DNA from: Caldilineaceae bacterium bin34
Lineage (GTDB): Bacteria > Chloroflexota > Anaerolineae > Caldilineales > Caldilineaceae
DNA: 44,862 bases
Assembly: GCA_002238555.1 (NCBI GenBank)
Contig: MPMO01000040.1
Span: forward strand, 1 to 44,862
Direction: 5' to 3'
Shown: positions 1-9,619 of the stretch, in pieces
Layout: the number at the start of each line of letters is the position of its first letter
Numbering within the stretch: position 1 is the first letter of the stretch
The notes under the pieces: generated by a model
The model's input: only the letters and a program-made list of their open reading frames with translations
The model's database searches: none
What the model was told of the DNA's origin: nothing
Position numbers and translations under genes: made by a program

Positions 1-122
1 GTTCCGGCGCCTCAAGGGGTTCCGGCGGGTCTACACCCGCTTTGACAAGCTGGACCGCATGTACTGGGCCTTCATCCAGTTCGCCCTCATCGTGGAAACC
101 CTGCGCGTAGTGTGAACAGGCC
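1..122 (+). mobile_element. IS5-family insertion sequence, right end
   Basis: Positions 2-115 read in frame as the last 37 codons of an IS5-family DDE transposase, ending in a TGA. The residues RLKGFRRVYTRFDKLD followed by FALIVETL are the usual C-terminus of this family. The element continues off the left edge. Just after the stop, tgaacaggccc reads on the opposite strand as GGGCCTGTTCA, which resembles the terminal inverted repeat of IS427/IS1031-type elements, and it abuts a CTAG/TA motif, the usual target of that group. The exact boundary is inferred, because the left end is not in the window. Confidence 0.8.
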
Positions 123-124
123 CT

Positions 125-192
125 AGCCTGGCAGGAGTCGAACCTGCAACCCGCAAGATAACCCTCTACAGTCGGCTCGTACCTCGTTGTCT
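125..192 (-). pseudogene. tRNA-like relic next to the IS5 end
   Basis: On the minus strand this stretch ends in a convincing T-arm: GCAGG, loop TTCGACT, then CCTGC. Before it are GTAGAG, which resembles the second half of a D-arm, and TTATCTTGC, which resembles part of an anticodon arm. A complete cloverleaf cannot be folded: the acceptor strands do not pair and the anticodon arm is short. No CCA is encoded. It is best read as a decayed or truncated tRNA 3' part, possibly an old attachment site, now touching the IS. Chance resemblance remains possible. Confidence 0.35.
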
Positions 193-312
193 GAACAAGA
201 GCGGGCAAGTGATTCGCAACAGGACGTGGGTAGCCATGTATGGCGGCTCCTGGTAACCTGCGGCGTTCGGCCCGCTAAAAACAGTATGCACAACATCGGC
301 GGCGAGTCAAGG

Positions 313-882
313 TCAGATCTTGATCCACAGGGCGAAGGTGATGTCCCAGGGCGAGTCGATACCGTAATCCAGTAGCATCACGGGGTAGTCGTGAGCCGGC
401 TGGAAGCGCACATAGGCCTTGTTGTGGACGACGCGCTGTTTGAGCATGTCCCACGTGAAGTACATCCACTCGTTCTGACTGGCCGCCGACGGCTGACCGA
501 TGGGCACAAGAGCGGCAGGGTGGTCGTCGAAGTAGGTCGTGGTTGGATTGTTGTTGGGCGTGCTTTCGTACCACAGGCCAATGTCGGTGATGCGGCCGTT
601 GGGCGACAGGATGTCCGCGTACACGGCCTGCCAGCTATCGAAACCGATGGCCTGCGGCATTCCCGGCTCCGGGTGCAGGGGATTGGCAATGGGCGGGTTA
701 GTGGAGAATCCATTCCAGTCGTCATTCGTGTGCGATGCCACCTTGTACCAGCGGGCATGAACACAATCCACGCCGCCGGCGATTGGCTGTGTTGATGCGG
801 GCGCATCGGCGTTGGCGGACGCGGGAAACAGTCCTGCCATCACGCACAGGACCGTTGCGATCAAAATCCAGCGACTCGTCAT
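313..882 (-). CDS. secreted protein of unknown function
   Basis: I do not recognise a family. The product is about 189 residues. It opens with a basic MTSR, then a hydrophobic stretch (residues about 4-20) and an ASANA-type signal peptidase site near residues 21-26, so export is likely. The mature part is rich in Trp, Tyr, Asn and Pro, has a single Cys and no further membrane segment. An upstream in-frame ATG exists at 903, but the purine run AAGGGGG lies 7 nt before the ATG at 882, so 882 is chosen. It stands alone between the tRNA-like relic and the IS701-family element. Confidence 0.6.
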   Translation of the reverse strand: MTSRWILIATVLCVMAGLFPASANADAPASTQPIAGGVDCVHARWYKVASHTNDDWNGFSTNPPIANPLHPEPGMPQAIGFDSWQAVYADILSPNGRITDIGLWYESTPNNNPTTTYFDDHPAALVPIGQPSAASQNEWMYFTWDMLKQRVVHNKAYVRFQPAHDYPVMLLDYGIDSPWDITFALWIKI

Positions 883-1024
883 GAAGGTGCCCCCTTGTGG
901 CAACGGACAGCGTTTGCCACAACAACCAATCTATCATGCACCGACAAGGGAGCGCGAGTCGCGCCGTCCGTGTCGGTCGCTTTTTCAATGGGGCATCCCG
1001 GATCGGTTGTGTGGCAATTGAACT

Positions 1025-1044
1025 CTAATACTACAGTGGTAAAT
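1025..1044 (+). repeat. left terminal inverted repeat of IS701-family element
   Basis: Reads ctaatactacagtggtaaat. It is the exact reverse complement of 2587-2606. Confidence 0.9.
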
Positions 1045-1089
1045 ATATGGTATGATGGTCGGACATCCGCCCCACCCTGGAGTCGTCCC

Positions 1090-2587
1090 ATGTCCACCGT
1101 CCCCGCCGCGCCTCCGGTCCCGGCCCCCAACCCCGTGGACCCGGCCACGATCGCCTCCTGGCCGGCCCATCGGGCGGAGGTCGCCGACCGTCTGGGACCG
1201 GCCCCCACGCAGCGGCGGGCCCTGGCCTATCTGGACGGCCTGCCGGCGGGGCGGAGCGCAAGAACGGCTGGGCACTGGCGGGAGGCAACGGCGATGTCGA
1301 CCCCTACGGCATCCACTACCCGTTTAACACGGGGCGCCGGGCGGGGGCCCCTGGCCTATCTGGACGGCCTGCCGGCGGGGCGGAGCGCAAGAACGGCTGG
1401 CAACTGGCGGAAGTCAACGGCGATGTCGACCCCTACGGCATCCAGTACCTGTTGAACCGGGCGCGCTGGTCGGTGGCGGCGGCCCGCACCGCCCTGTACG
1501 GCTACGTGCAGGATCACCTGGGGGATGCCCAGGCCGTGGGGATCATCGACGAGACCGGGTTCCTGAAGAAGGGCACCCATTCGGCCGGGGTGGCGCGGCA
1601 GTACAGCGGCACGGCGGGGCGGGAACTGCCAGGTCGGGGTCTTCCTGGCCTACGCCGGCGCGCGGGGCTACACGCTGCTGGACGCGGAACTCCATCTGCC
1701 CGAGGGGTGGACCCACGAGCCGGACCGGCTGCAGAGCGTCGGCCTGGCCCCGGACACGCCCTTTGCCACCAAGCCGCAGCTGGCCCAACGGCTGCTGGCC
1801 CGGGCGCAGGCGGCCGGCGCCTCGCTGGCCTGGGTCGTGGGCGACACGGTTTACGGCCACTCGGGCCAGCTGCGGTCCTGGCTGGAGGAGCAGGACCAGG
1901 CCTACCTGCTGGCGGTGCCGGCCCACGAAACGTTCCTGGTGGGCCGGTACGCGTATGGGGTGGGGGAGGTGTTCACGGCCCTGGCCGAGGCGGACTGGCA
2001 GCGGCTCCGTGCGGGACCGGGCAGCAAGGGCGAACGCGGGTACGACTGGCAGTGCCTGGTGCTGGCCGAAGGGGCGGACGCGGACAAGGGCTACTACCTG
2101 CTCTTCCGGCGCGCCTGCGCGCAGCCGGAGAAGTGGCAGGCCTATCTCGTGTGGGGACCTCCAACCTGCGACGTGCCCACCCTGGTCCGGATTGCCGGCA
2201 GCCGCGGGCGCATCGAGTCGGCCTTTGAGATGGCCAAGCAGGAAGTGGGCCTGGACGAGTACGAGGTGCGCAATGCCCGGGGCTGGGACCGCCACATGAT
2301 CCTGGCCCTGTGGGCCCTGGCCCTGCTCAGCGTGGTGCGGGCCGCCTGCCTGCCCCCGCCGGACCCCCAAAAAAGGCTGCGGGACCGGGCAGCCTGACGG
2401 CTTTCCGACAGGCCCGCGGCCGGGCCGGGGGCTGACCGTGCCGGAAGTCCGGCGGCTGTGGCGGCGTCTGCTGCGACCCGTGGTCGCGGACCTCGAGTCG
2501 GTGCTGACCTGGTCGCACTGGCGTCGCTGCCACCAGTGGGTGGCCCCGCACTGTCACTACCAACGACAACAAGCTGTCACCTTGTGA
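1090..2587 (+). pseudogene. IS701-family transposase, frameshifted
   Basis: The pieces match IS701-family DDE transposases in order: an N-terminal start at 1090, AERKNGWQLAE and DPYGIQYLL around 1390-1450, VIGIIDETGFLKKG-like residues (read here as GIIDETGFLKKG) at about 1540, then NCQVGVFLAYA from 1624, WVVGDTVYG, RIESAFEMAK and the C-terminal QW/CHYQR segment ending at 2587. At least three frame changes are needed: near 1250-1390, near 1615-1623 and near 2400-2430. A 129-bp imperfect tandem duplication sits in the N-terminal part (1221-1318 against 1350-1447). GC is very high. No functional protein is expected. Confidence 0.88.
1221..1447 (+). repeat. imperfect 129-bp tandem duplication inside the transposase
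   Basis: The stretch cctggcctatctggacggcc starts at 1221 and again at 1350. About 100 bp of each copy can be aligned with scattered substitutions. The period is 43 codons, so the duplication itself keeps frame. Confidence 0.85.
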
Positions 2588-2606
2588 TTTACCACTGTAG
2601 TATTAG
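2587..2606 (-). repeat. right terminal inverted repeat of IS701-family element
   Basis: Reads atttaccactgtagtattag. It is the exact reverse complement of 1025-1044 and overlaps the last bases of the transposase stop codon. Confidence 0.9.
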
Positions 2607-2852
2607 GAATCAAGTCCAGGGCGTAATACATCCCCAGCAGACACCAGAGTCGGTACGAAGGGAGCGGGCAATGCCGAGATCGAACACCGTTGAAAGCGGC
2701 CGGTCTCAAGACTGCGATGAGAGTTCGGTCCACCGCGCACGAGTTACAGCGTGTTCAACGGCCATGGGGGGAGGTTGAGGTACGCGGACACAATACGGGA
2801 CGGGCCTGGCCAACAGGCAAGCCCGAGCGAACAACCATGGAGTAGATCTACG

Positions 2853-3150
2853 ATGACGTACGCGCTGATCGACCTTGGTCGGATAGGCCGGGTGCATGCC
2901 GCCAACATTGCCCGCGCATCCGCAGGCGCACCTGTACACGATTGCCGATCCGCAAGTTCCACAACCGGGAGAAGTGACCGGCCGTTTGGGGCCTCCCCGC
3001 CTGCCGAGCCGGCATCCGTGTTCGCGGATCCGAAGGTGGATGTGGCGGTCTCAGTTCGCCGACGATGATCCACATCGATCCGTTGCAGGCGGCGGCCGAG
3101 TCCGGAAAGGCGGCCCTGCGCAAGAAGCCGATGGGCATCTACAACCTTGG
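2853..3150 (+). pseudogene. Gfo/Idh/MocA (inositol 2-dehydrogenase-like) N-terminal relic
   Basis: Three reading frames together give the N-terminal Rossmann fold of an inositol 2-dehydrogenase-type oxidoreductase. They are MTYALIDLGRIGRVHAANIA from 2853 (the GxGxxG equivalent is GRIGRV, with the first Gly replaced by Asp), then HPQAHLYTIADP near 2925, then SVFADPKVDV near 3020 and AAAESGKAALRKKPMG near 3095. The last corresponds to the conserved Lys-Pro segment (EKP) of the family. At least three indels separate these blocks and the C-terminal two-thirds is missing. This is a dead fragment. A different, intact family member lies at 20347-21381. Confidence 0.75.
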
Positions 3151-3173
3151 CATCAGGATAAGATGGAACAGCC

Positions 3174-3449
3174 ATGACTCCTTCAAATCAATCCGACCAC
3201 TTGATGCTGACCGTCCTGGGAAAGGACTCACGGCCAGCGCGATACGTTCTGGACGGCTGCGAGTACAAGTGTGACCTCGCTCCGATCGCCCTGCTGGAGC
3301 AGCTACCGGAGCCCAGGCGACCGAACTGCGTGCTGGCCCCATGCACACCGGAGGCGAAGGAAGTGACTTGGCCGAAGCCAAAGGAGGTGCCGAGGGGCCG
3401 GGAACACGGAAGGACCCTTCAGGTCACGTGCTGGCTGGATGGGGAGTAA
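3174..3449 (+). pseudogene. N-terminal fragment of a TM1812-type CARF protein
   Basis: The 91-codon ORF begins with a hydrophobic strand and LGKDSRPARYVLDGCEYKC, followed by ALLEQL and a second strand ending in CTPEAKEVTW. This order (a first strand with a short Gly loop, the xYxxDGxEYxT element, and the V-T-PEA-W element) is the start of TM1812/Csx2-type CRISPR-associated CARF proteins, which sense cyclic oligoadenylates. Family members are usually several times longer, and after about residue 70 the sequence no longer looks like the family, so the gene is truncated. The GGAAC before the ATG at 3174 is a weak ribosome site. The assignment rests on motif memory and needs a profile search. Confidence 0.5.
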
Positions 3450-3693
3450 GTATGGATGAGGGCCGATCGTCCATCCCACGCGACCGGATACATGCGGGAG
3501 CTGTCACCATGGAATTTGCGGCCACTTCGTCTACTCGGCTACAAGGTCGTATGACTGCAATGAAGATGGTGCCGCTCCCGATGGCAGGGGCGGGTCAAAC
3601 TGCCCATCAGGTTGACCGGGAATTCGGCCATGCTTCGGTGACGGGCAGGGCAATTCAGGGACATTCCCTGAATGCAACCGTGGGAAAGACAAA

Positions 3694-6600
3694 GTGAATT
3701 GGCGGACAGAAGGCAACGTGCTTAATTCAAGCCATTCAGAAGGCCAGGGCCCTGACTACATGAGCATTGGTCACCTTGATGATGCGCCCACACACCGGAT
3801 CGGCGAGTGGGCGAAGCGGCTTCTCCAACTCGACCGGCGTAACAACTTGCTCTACTTCAAGCCCGGTCGTAGTGCTGTTGGCATCACCGACATCCCGCCA
3901 AATCAGCTTGACGAGCGGCTTCGCAAGTCGCGGCGCGGTCTTAAATTCCCATACGCGCTGCCGGCCCCATCACGTCGTCGTGGATTCGCGCCCCAGGATG
4001 ATCCCGACCACACAGACATCCCGACTGTCCACCTCGGCGACATAACAACGGACTGCGAGCCTACCGATCTGCAGCGGCGGCTACGTAATCTCCAGCGCAG
4101 GGCCCGCGAGTGGGAGGAGGAACAGGGTCTCAATGTTCTCTTCATCGGGACAGGGTTCCTCAACTGGGTTGATGCGGATGGCGAGCAGGCGCGCTCACCG
4201 CTTTTGCTGATGCCCTGCAAACTGGAACGCGAGTCCCCACGCGACCCGTTCCGCCTGATTCGAGGCGACGACGACCCGATTGTCAACCTCACGCTACACC
4301 ATCAACTCGCGCATTTGGGGATCCAACTCCCGGCGTTTGGAAGCAACCCCGACGCGGACGAACCCATTGAGGCATATATCGGCAGAGTAGGGGCGGGCAC
4401 CTGTGAGCGCACGGACTGGTCCGTTGATTCCGGCATCGTCGTTGGTACGTTCGCCTACTCAAAGCTGGCCATGTACCAAGACTTGACGCGGATGCAGAAG
4501 CAAGGCGTCCGAAGCGAACTGACGCGACTACTCGCCGGGGCCCAAACCCAAGGGGAAGGGACCGCTCCGGTAGAGGCATCGGCAACGCCTCGTGAATCCG
4601 ATCTTGCCGGGGGACGCCTGGACGATCTGCTGGATATGCGCGACCAGTACACCGTGCTTCCGGCGGATTTCAGCCAGTTGCGTGCCATCGACGAGGCCCG
4701 CCGGGGCAGGAATCTAGTCATTCACGGACCACCGGGCACAGGCAAGAGCCAGACGATTACGAACCTGATCGCCACGCTCCTGGCCGACGGGAAGCGCGTT
4801 CTCTTTGTCAGTGAGAAGACCGCCGCCCTCGACGTTGTGAAGCGAAGGCTTGAGGAGTGCAATCTAGGTGTCTTCTGTCTGGACTTGCACAGCGACCGTG
4901 GCAGGAAGAGCGAGGTGTACCGCCAGTTGCGCAGTGCCGTCAACGACAAGCGCGACCAACTCGCCGACAGCGTATCCATCAACGAGTTGGTCGATCGGCG
5001 CGACCGCCTCAATCGCATCGTGCGTTGGCTGCACAAACGGCGCGAGCCGTTGGGAAAGTCCGTCTACGAAATGCAGGGCTTGTTTGCACAGCAGCGTCAC
5101 TTGCCACGGTTCGAGGCGTTTGATCCACCTCCCGCATCCCGGTTAACCTTCAATTGGGTTCGCGATGTCGAGCGTGTTGCGGAGCGCATCGCCCGCCGCC
5201 CCGATGAATTCCGCAGCCACGATTCCAGCCGTTGGATATCGCTCCGCACGGCGCAACCATCATTGCAACTCGCAGATCTGATCCGTGCGGACATGCGCGC
5301 CGTGCAGACAGCGATTGATACATTGCGCGATGAGGCGGATGCGTGTTCCCAATGGCTCGGCATCTCCGCCATTGGTTCAGAAGGCGGCACGCACGGAATG
5401 GTACGGCTGCTGCGACTGCTCGCGCAGGCACCGACGGTCCCTGCTGCATGGCTCACACACGAGGCTGTCAAGAGGTTGCGGCAGTTGTCGCGAGCGCAGG
5501 CCAAGCAGCAGCGCAAGCGACACCGCCTGGAACTGCCGCAGGCCGATTGGTTTGGAGGCCCGCCTCCGCCCATGGATTATCGAACCATGGCCAGCGCGCT
5601 CGTGCTCTCGTCAGACGAACAGGAGGCAATCAAGGGTGTGGCCGGGGCGGATTGGTCAACCGCTCTGGGCAGGAACCCGAGAGAGCTGTTGGAGCAGGTC
5701 GGCGAATTCGCTGAAGCACTCGACCGGCTGACGGCCGATGCCGAAGCCATCGCCGCACTGCTTGCGGAACCGCAGCTTCACACGTTGGCCCAACTCCGTC
5801 AGGCGGCGGCTCTGGCGACTCGCATCCTGGCCCTTGAACCCGTTCCGCAGCACTGGCTGGCAGTGTCGGCAATTGACGAATTGGAGCGTGAGTTGGGGAA
5901 TGTCCGCGTACTGCTTGAACAGCTTGGAAGAGCTGAAGAGCGGCTTGCGGAAAGTTTCTCCGAGGCACTTGTCGAGCTGGTGGATCAGGAGATGCTGATT
6001 CGCTATCGCACCGACCACCAGAACTCCCTGCGCCGTTTCCGGGGAGCATACCGGCGCGACCAGCGCACAGTCCACGGACAACTCAGGATCCCCCGCAAGC
6101 TCTCGCTGGGAGAGGCGCTCGCCGCGGTTGAGTTGGCTGTGGAAGTGAAGCAGCTGCGGGAGCGATGGCACAAGATGGAAGCACAGCTGCGGGCGCGGCT
6201 GGGTGCACGCTTCAGGGGACAGGAAACGGATTGGGAGCGCGTGCTTGAGGACCTCGCTGCGCTGAGGGGCATCCTCGTGGACTGGGACAGGGACACCACT
6301 GTCTTGCGAGAGCTGCTTGCCACCGAGTCCGTGGGCGACCGACGACACGCGCTCGAAGTGGCTCGCCGACCATTTGAGGATGCCCGGAATTGGTACGGAC
6401 GTGCAGCGCACGCAATGGGACATGAGTCTCTGATGGCATCGAACCTGGAGATCGCCAAGACGGGAGAGGCCGCCCGGCATGCACGCGGTCTGCTACGCCG
6501 AGTGCAAGAGGCCACAGCAGGGATGTACACCTCCCAAGCCACAGTGCCGGCCGACTTCGATGCACTGGTTCAGCATGTTGAGGATGGCGTCAGGCTCATG

Positions 6601-9360
6601 GCCGTGACCGAAGAGGACAAGCGCCTCGCCCCTGCGCTTGCAGAGGACTTTGGCGACTTCTTCAAGCCACAAGCGACCGACTGGGATGCCGTCTCCGGCG
6701 CTCTCGATTGGACGGCTGACTTCCTCGACGAGGTAAACGGTGGGGTCGGCAGGACGCTGGTCAATCACGCCACCAGCCCTCGAGCAAGTGGGGAGTACGA
6801 CAAGCGTGCCGAGTCCCTGAGCGCCAAAGCCGTCCAGTTTACGCAGGTACTCAGTGCGCTTGATGAACGGTTCGACGTTGCTGCCACGCGTTGGAAATCG
6901 TGGACTGCACCACCCTTCGTCGATTTGGAAACGTGGAGCACCGATCTTCACGAACATGCCGGCGATGCCCGCGCGTGGGTCGAATACCGCGATGCGGTGC
7001 GTGAGCTCGACGAACGGCTCGGCTCCGGATCAGCCACAGCACTCCGCTCGGTGACCGAACAGGCAGAGAATGTACCGGGAATTGTCCTGCGCCGCATCTA
7101 CTCCGCATGGTTGGAGGAGTTCTACAGTGCCGAGCCCGGGTGGCACGGGTTCAACAGGACCGACCATGAGGGTGTGCGTGCCGAGTTCCGGGAACTCGAC
7201 ACGCGTTATCCCTTCGCTGCGCGTCAGCGCGTGCGGGAACGTGTCTTTGCAAGGTACCCGGACCCGCATGCCACTTTGCAATCAGGACAACTGGGCACCC
7301 TGTATGGCGAACTCTCGAAGCGTCGCCGGCAGATGCCCGTACGCCGGATCATCGCACGCATCCCAAATCTGTTGCAGACGCTGAAGCCGTGCTTTCTGAT
7401 GAGTCCGCTTGCCGTCAGCCAATATCTGGCGGCAGGCGATCATCTCGGGTTTGACGTTGTGATCTTTGACGAGGCCTCGCAAGTATTGCCCGAGGACGCA
7501 CTCCCTGCCATCGATCGGGCGCGCCAAGTGATCGTTGTGGGTGACAGATTGCAACTTCCACCCACCACCTTCTTTCGAGGCGGTCTCGGCAATGACAACG
7601 ACTGGGATGACCCCGAGGAAGAGGATACCTTCGAAGGCCGCGAGAGCATTCTCGACGTCATGGTTGGGCAGGTGGGGTCCGGGTTCGCCGAGCGATACCT
7701 CTCGGTGCACTATAGGAGTCGTTGCGAGAGCCTCATCCGCTTCTCCAACCGTGCGTTCTACGAAAATCGACTCCTCACTTTCCCCAATCCCGACCCTGCA
7801 GCCGAGGCCGTACACGATGAATACCTTCCGCAGGCGACCTACGATGCAGGCGGGCGGCGAACCAACCGGGACGAGGCCGAGCGTGTCACCGACATCGTGT
7901 TCGAATTGATGGCGACACGGGCTGCCAGTGAGAGCATTGGGGTTGTCGCGCTCTCACGTCCCCAGGCAGACCTCATAGAAAGCCTCATTGAGGCGCGCCG
8001 CCTGGGCGAGCGTCATTTGGACCATCGGTTCAGCGGCGATCTCCCTGAACGCTTCTTTGTCAAGAACTTGGAGAACGTCCAAGGCGATGAGCGCGATCAC
8101 ATGATTCTTTCCATTGGATACGGGCCGACCCCGGCGGGGGCCATTCCAAACCGCTTCGGTCCGATTAACCGCGACGGAGGCGAACGCAGGCTCAACGTAG
8201 CCGTGACCCGGGCCCGCAAGTCGATGACGGTCGTCCACTCGTTGCGCGCCGAGGACATCACATCGAGGCAGCCGGGTGCCCGCCAACTGCGTCGCTACCT
8301 TGAATACGTACGCAACCCGGAGGGTGCTTTCGAGTCCGAAGTTACGGGCACCGGCGAGCCGGAGAGCCCGTTCGAGGAAGCCGTACTCGCAGCCTTGCGA
8401 AAGCACGGCCACCGCGTTGATGCACAGGTCGGCGTCTCAGGCTACCGCATCGACCTTGCGATCAGGTCCGAGGACGGCGAGCGCTTCGACCTTGGCATTG
8501 AATGCGACGGGGCAACGTACCATAGCTCGCCTACCGCCCGCGACCGTGACTGGTTGCGACAGCAGGTGCTCGAAGGACTTGGGTGGCGCATACACCGCGT
8601 GTGGTCGACAGCGTGGATCCGCGACCCCGAAACCGAGATGGCCGCGATCGAGCAGGCACTCGAACGGGCGCGTGCCGGTCAGGCCGAGCCCCGGCGAATG
8701 CCTGACGACAACATTGATGCGTGGGAGGAACCGCCACCCAATACGCACATGGCGATGGCGGCCCCAATTGGTTCGCAAGAGTCGCTGGCCACTTCCCAAG
8801 TCTTCGATGAGTACCGCCATTTCAATTGCGAGTCTCGCACTGGGGACTTGCGTGCAGTTCCTTGGCGCCATCTGTTGATGTTGGTGCGGGATGTCATAGC
8901 CGTGGAACAACCCATCCACATCGACACGGCAATTGATCGGATACGGACCGTCTATGGCGCCTCTCGTGCCGGGAAGTCGATCCGTAGACGGATCAAGCAG
9001 GTTGTCAAGCAAATGGTCGACAACGGCACGGTGTGTCGGGATGAGGCCGACAATGAGTTTCTAAGCCTCGCAGGCAATGCTCGTCCGTGCCAGCCGAGGC
9101 GCAATGCCGACCGAACCATTGACCGCGTCGCACCTTCCGAGATCGATGAGGGTCTGTTGCTTGTCGTTGACAAGACATTCGGGGCCGAGAAAGCGGACAT
9201 TGTACGGGAGACTGCCCGACAGTTCGGCTGGCGCCGCACCGGGTCGAACATCGACCACAAGTTGAGCGAGCGAGTCGACCGGCTGTTGGAAGGAGGGCAG
9301 TTGTTGCTGCGAGGCGGTATGCTGGTGGTCCCGGGCAACCTAATGGAGGAAGCTCCATAA
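3694..9360 (+). CDS. giant SF1 helicase with DUF4011 and Vsr-like nuclease domains
   Basis: About 1,888 residues. Domain order: a DUF4011-like start (RIGEWAKRLLQLDRRNNLLYF-type segment), Walker A GPPGTGKSQT near residue 345, a long coiled central region of about 800 residues, and the DEAS form of the DExx box (VVIFDEASQVLPEDA) near 1260. SF1 motif VI (LNVAVTRARKSM) follows near 1505, then an MTES_1575/Vsr-like PD-(D/E)XK nuclease at about 1555-1645 (SPFEEAVLAAL, YRIDLAI, GIECDGATYH), and a DUF3320-like winged tail. Such helicase-nucleases are often found in defence islands. The GTG at 3694 is the longest start; ATG at 3760, just before the DUF4011 block, is an alternative and neither has a strong ribosome site. 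It is not in an operon. The antiphage role is inferred from context. Confidence 0.88.
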   Translation: MNWRTEGNVLNSSHSEGQGPDYMSIGHLDDAPTHRIGEWAKRLLQLDRRNNLLYFKPGRSAVGITDIPPNQLDERLRKSRRGLKFPYALPAPSRRRGFAPQDDPDHTDIPTVHLGDITTDCEPTDLQRRLRNLQRRAREWEEEQGLNVLFIGTGFLNWVDADGEQARSPLLLMPCKLERESPRDPFRLIRGDDDPIVNLTLHHQLAHLGIQLPAFGSNPDADEPIEAYIGRVGAGTCERTDWSVDSGIVVGTFAYSKLAMYQDLTRMQKQGVRSELTRLLAGAQTQGEGTAPVEASATPRESDLAGGRLDDLLDMRDQYTVLPADFSQLRAIDEARRGRNLVIHGPPGTGKSQTITNLIATLLADGKRVLFVSEKTAALDVVKRRLEECNLGVFCLDLHSDRGRKSEVYRQLRSAVNDKRDQLADSVSINELVDRRDRLNRIVRWLHKRREPLGKSVYEMQGLFAQQRHLPRFEAFDPPPASRLTFNWVRDVERVAERIARRPDEFRSHDSSRWISLRTAQPSLQLADLIRADMRAVQTAIDTLRDEADACSQWLGISAIGSEGGTHGMVRLLRLLAQAPTVPAAWLTHEAVKRLRQLSRAQAKQQRKRHRLELPQADWFGGPPPPMDYRTMASALVLSSDEQEAIKGVAGADWSTALGRNPRELLEQVGEFAEALDRLTADAEAIAALLAEPQLHTLAQLRQAAALATRILALEPVPQHWLAVSAIDELERELGNVRVLLEQLGRAEERLAESFSEALVELVDQEMLIRYRTDHQNSLRRFRGAYRRDQRTVHGQLRIPRKLSLGEALAAVELAVEVKQLRERWHKMEAQLRARLGARFRGQETDWERVLEDLAALRGILVDWDRDTTVLRELLATESVGDRRHALEVARRPFEDARNWYGRAAHAMGHESLMASNLEIAKTGEAARHARGLLRRVQEATAGMYTSQATVPADFDALVQHVEDGVRLMAVTEEDKRLAPALAEDFGDFFKPQATDWDAVSGALDWTADFLDEVNGGVGRTLVNHATSPRASGEYDKRAESLSAKAVQFTQVLSALDERFDVAATRWKSWTAPPFVDLETWSTDLHEHAGDARAWVEYRDAVRELDERLGSGSATALRSVTEQAENVPGIVLRRIYSAWLEEFYSAEPGWHGFNRTDHEGVRAEFRELDTRYPFAARQRVRERVFARYPDPHATLQSGQLGTLYGELSKRRRQMPVRRIIARIPNLLQTLKPCFLMSPLAVSQYLAAGDHLGFDVVIFDEASQVLPEDALPAIDRARQVIVVGDRLQLPPTTFFRGGLGNDNDWDDPEEEDTFEGRESILDVMVGQVGSGFAERYLSVHYRSRCESLIRFSNRAFYENRLLTFPNPDPAAEAVHDEYLPQATYDAGGRRTNRDEAERVTDIVFELMATRAASESIGVVALSRPQADLIESLIEARRLGERHLDHRFSGDLPERFFVKNLENVQGDERDHMILSIGYGPTPAGAIPNRFGPINRDGGERRLNVAVTRARKSMTVVHSLRAEDITSRQPGARQLRRYLEYVRNPEGAFESEVTGTGEPESPFEEAVLAALRKHGHRVDAQVGVSGYRIDLAIRSEDGERFDLGIECDGATYHSSPTARDRDWLRQQVLEGLGWRIHRVWSTAWIRDPETEMAAIEQALERARAGQAEPRRMPDDNIDAWEEPPPNTHMAMAAPIGSQESLATSQVFDEYRHFNCESRTGDLRAVPWRHLLMLVRDVIAVEQPIHIDTAIDRIRTVYGASRAGKSIRRRIKQVVKQMVDNGTVCRDEADNEFLSLAGNARPCQPRRNADRTIDRVAPSEIDEGLLLVVDKTFGAEKADIVRETARQFGWRRTGSNIDHKLSERVDRLLEGGQLLLRGGMLVVPGNLMEEAP

Positions 9361-9619
9361 TCCATCAGCCATGAATTCGGCACGGGGGAACCGCAGCAGC
9401 CGCCTTCCTTCCCGCCGAGGCACTGCACAGCCCTGCCGCAGGATGGACGACGACGCCAAACAACGCGCCGAAGCACTGACCGGCTCAGGCGTGGAACTGG
9501 CGGTCATAGGGGGCCGATGCAGGTGGTGTTGGTGATTGACTCGCATCCTGCCGGCCCCCTGTGCGCGCCACTGCGCCGATTCCCGCGCCAGTTGAAACAC
9601 TGCCCCGCTGCGCCTGCGC

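Larger units (their letters stand above)
1025..2606 (+). mobile_element. IS701-family insertion sequence, decayed
   Basis: The element is bounded by perfect 20-bp terminal inverted repeats at 1025-1044 and 2587-2606, giving a length of about 1.58 kb, in the usual IS701 range once its internal duplication is counted. The cargo is a transposase broken by frameshifts and an internal tandem duplication (see the pseudogene entry), so it should not move by itself. The outermost CTAA and TTAG of the two ends are mutually complementary. I see no clear direct repeat of target DNA outside them. Confidence 0.85.

Noticed and set aside
1452..2370. Long frames on both strands inside the IS701-family element
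   Set aside because: The GC content of this element leaves many frames open; only the plus-strand frame pieces match the transposase.
9361..9619. Possible small gene after the giant helicase (MDDDAKQRAEALTGSGVELAV near 9443)
   Set aside because: Only about 30 codons, no ribosome site and no family; too weak to call.
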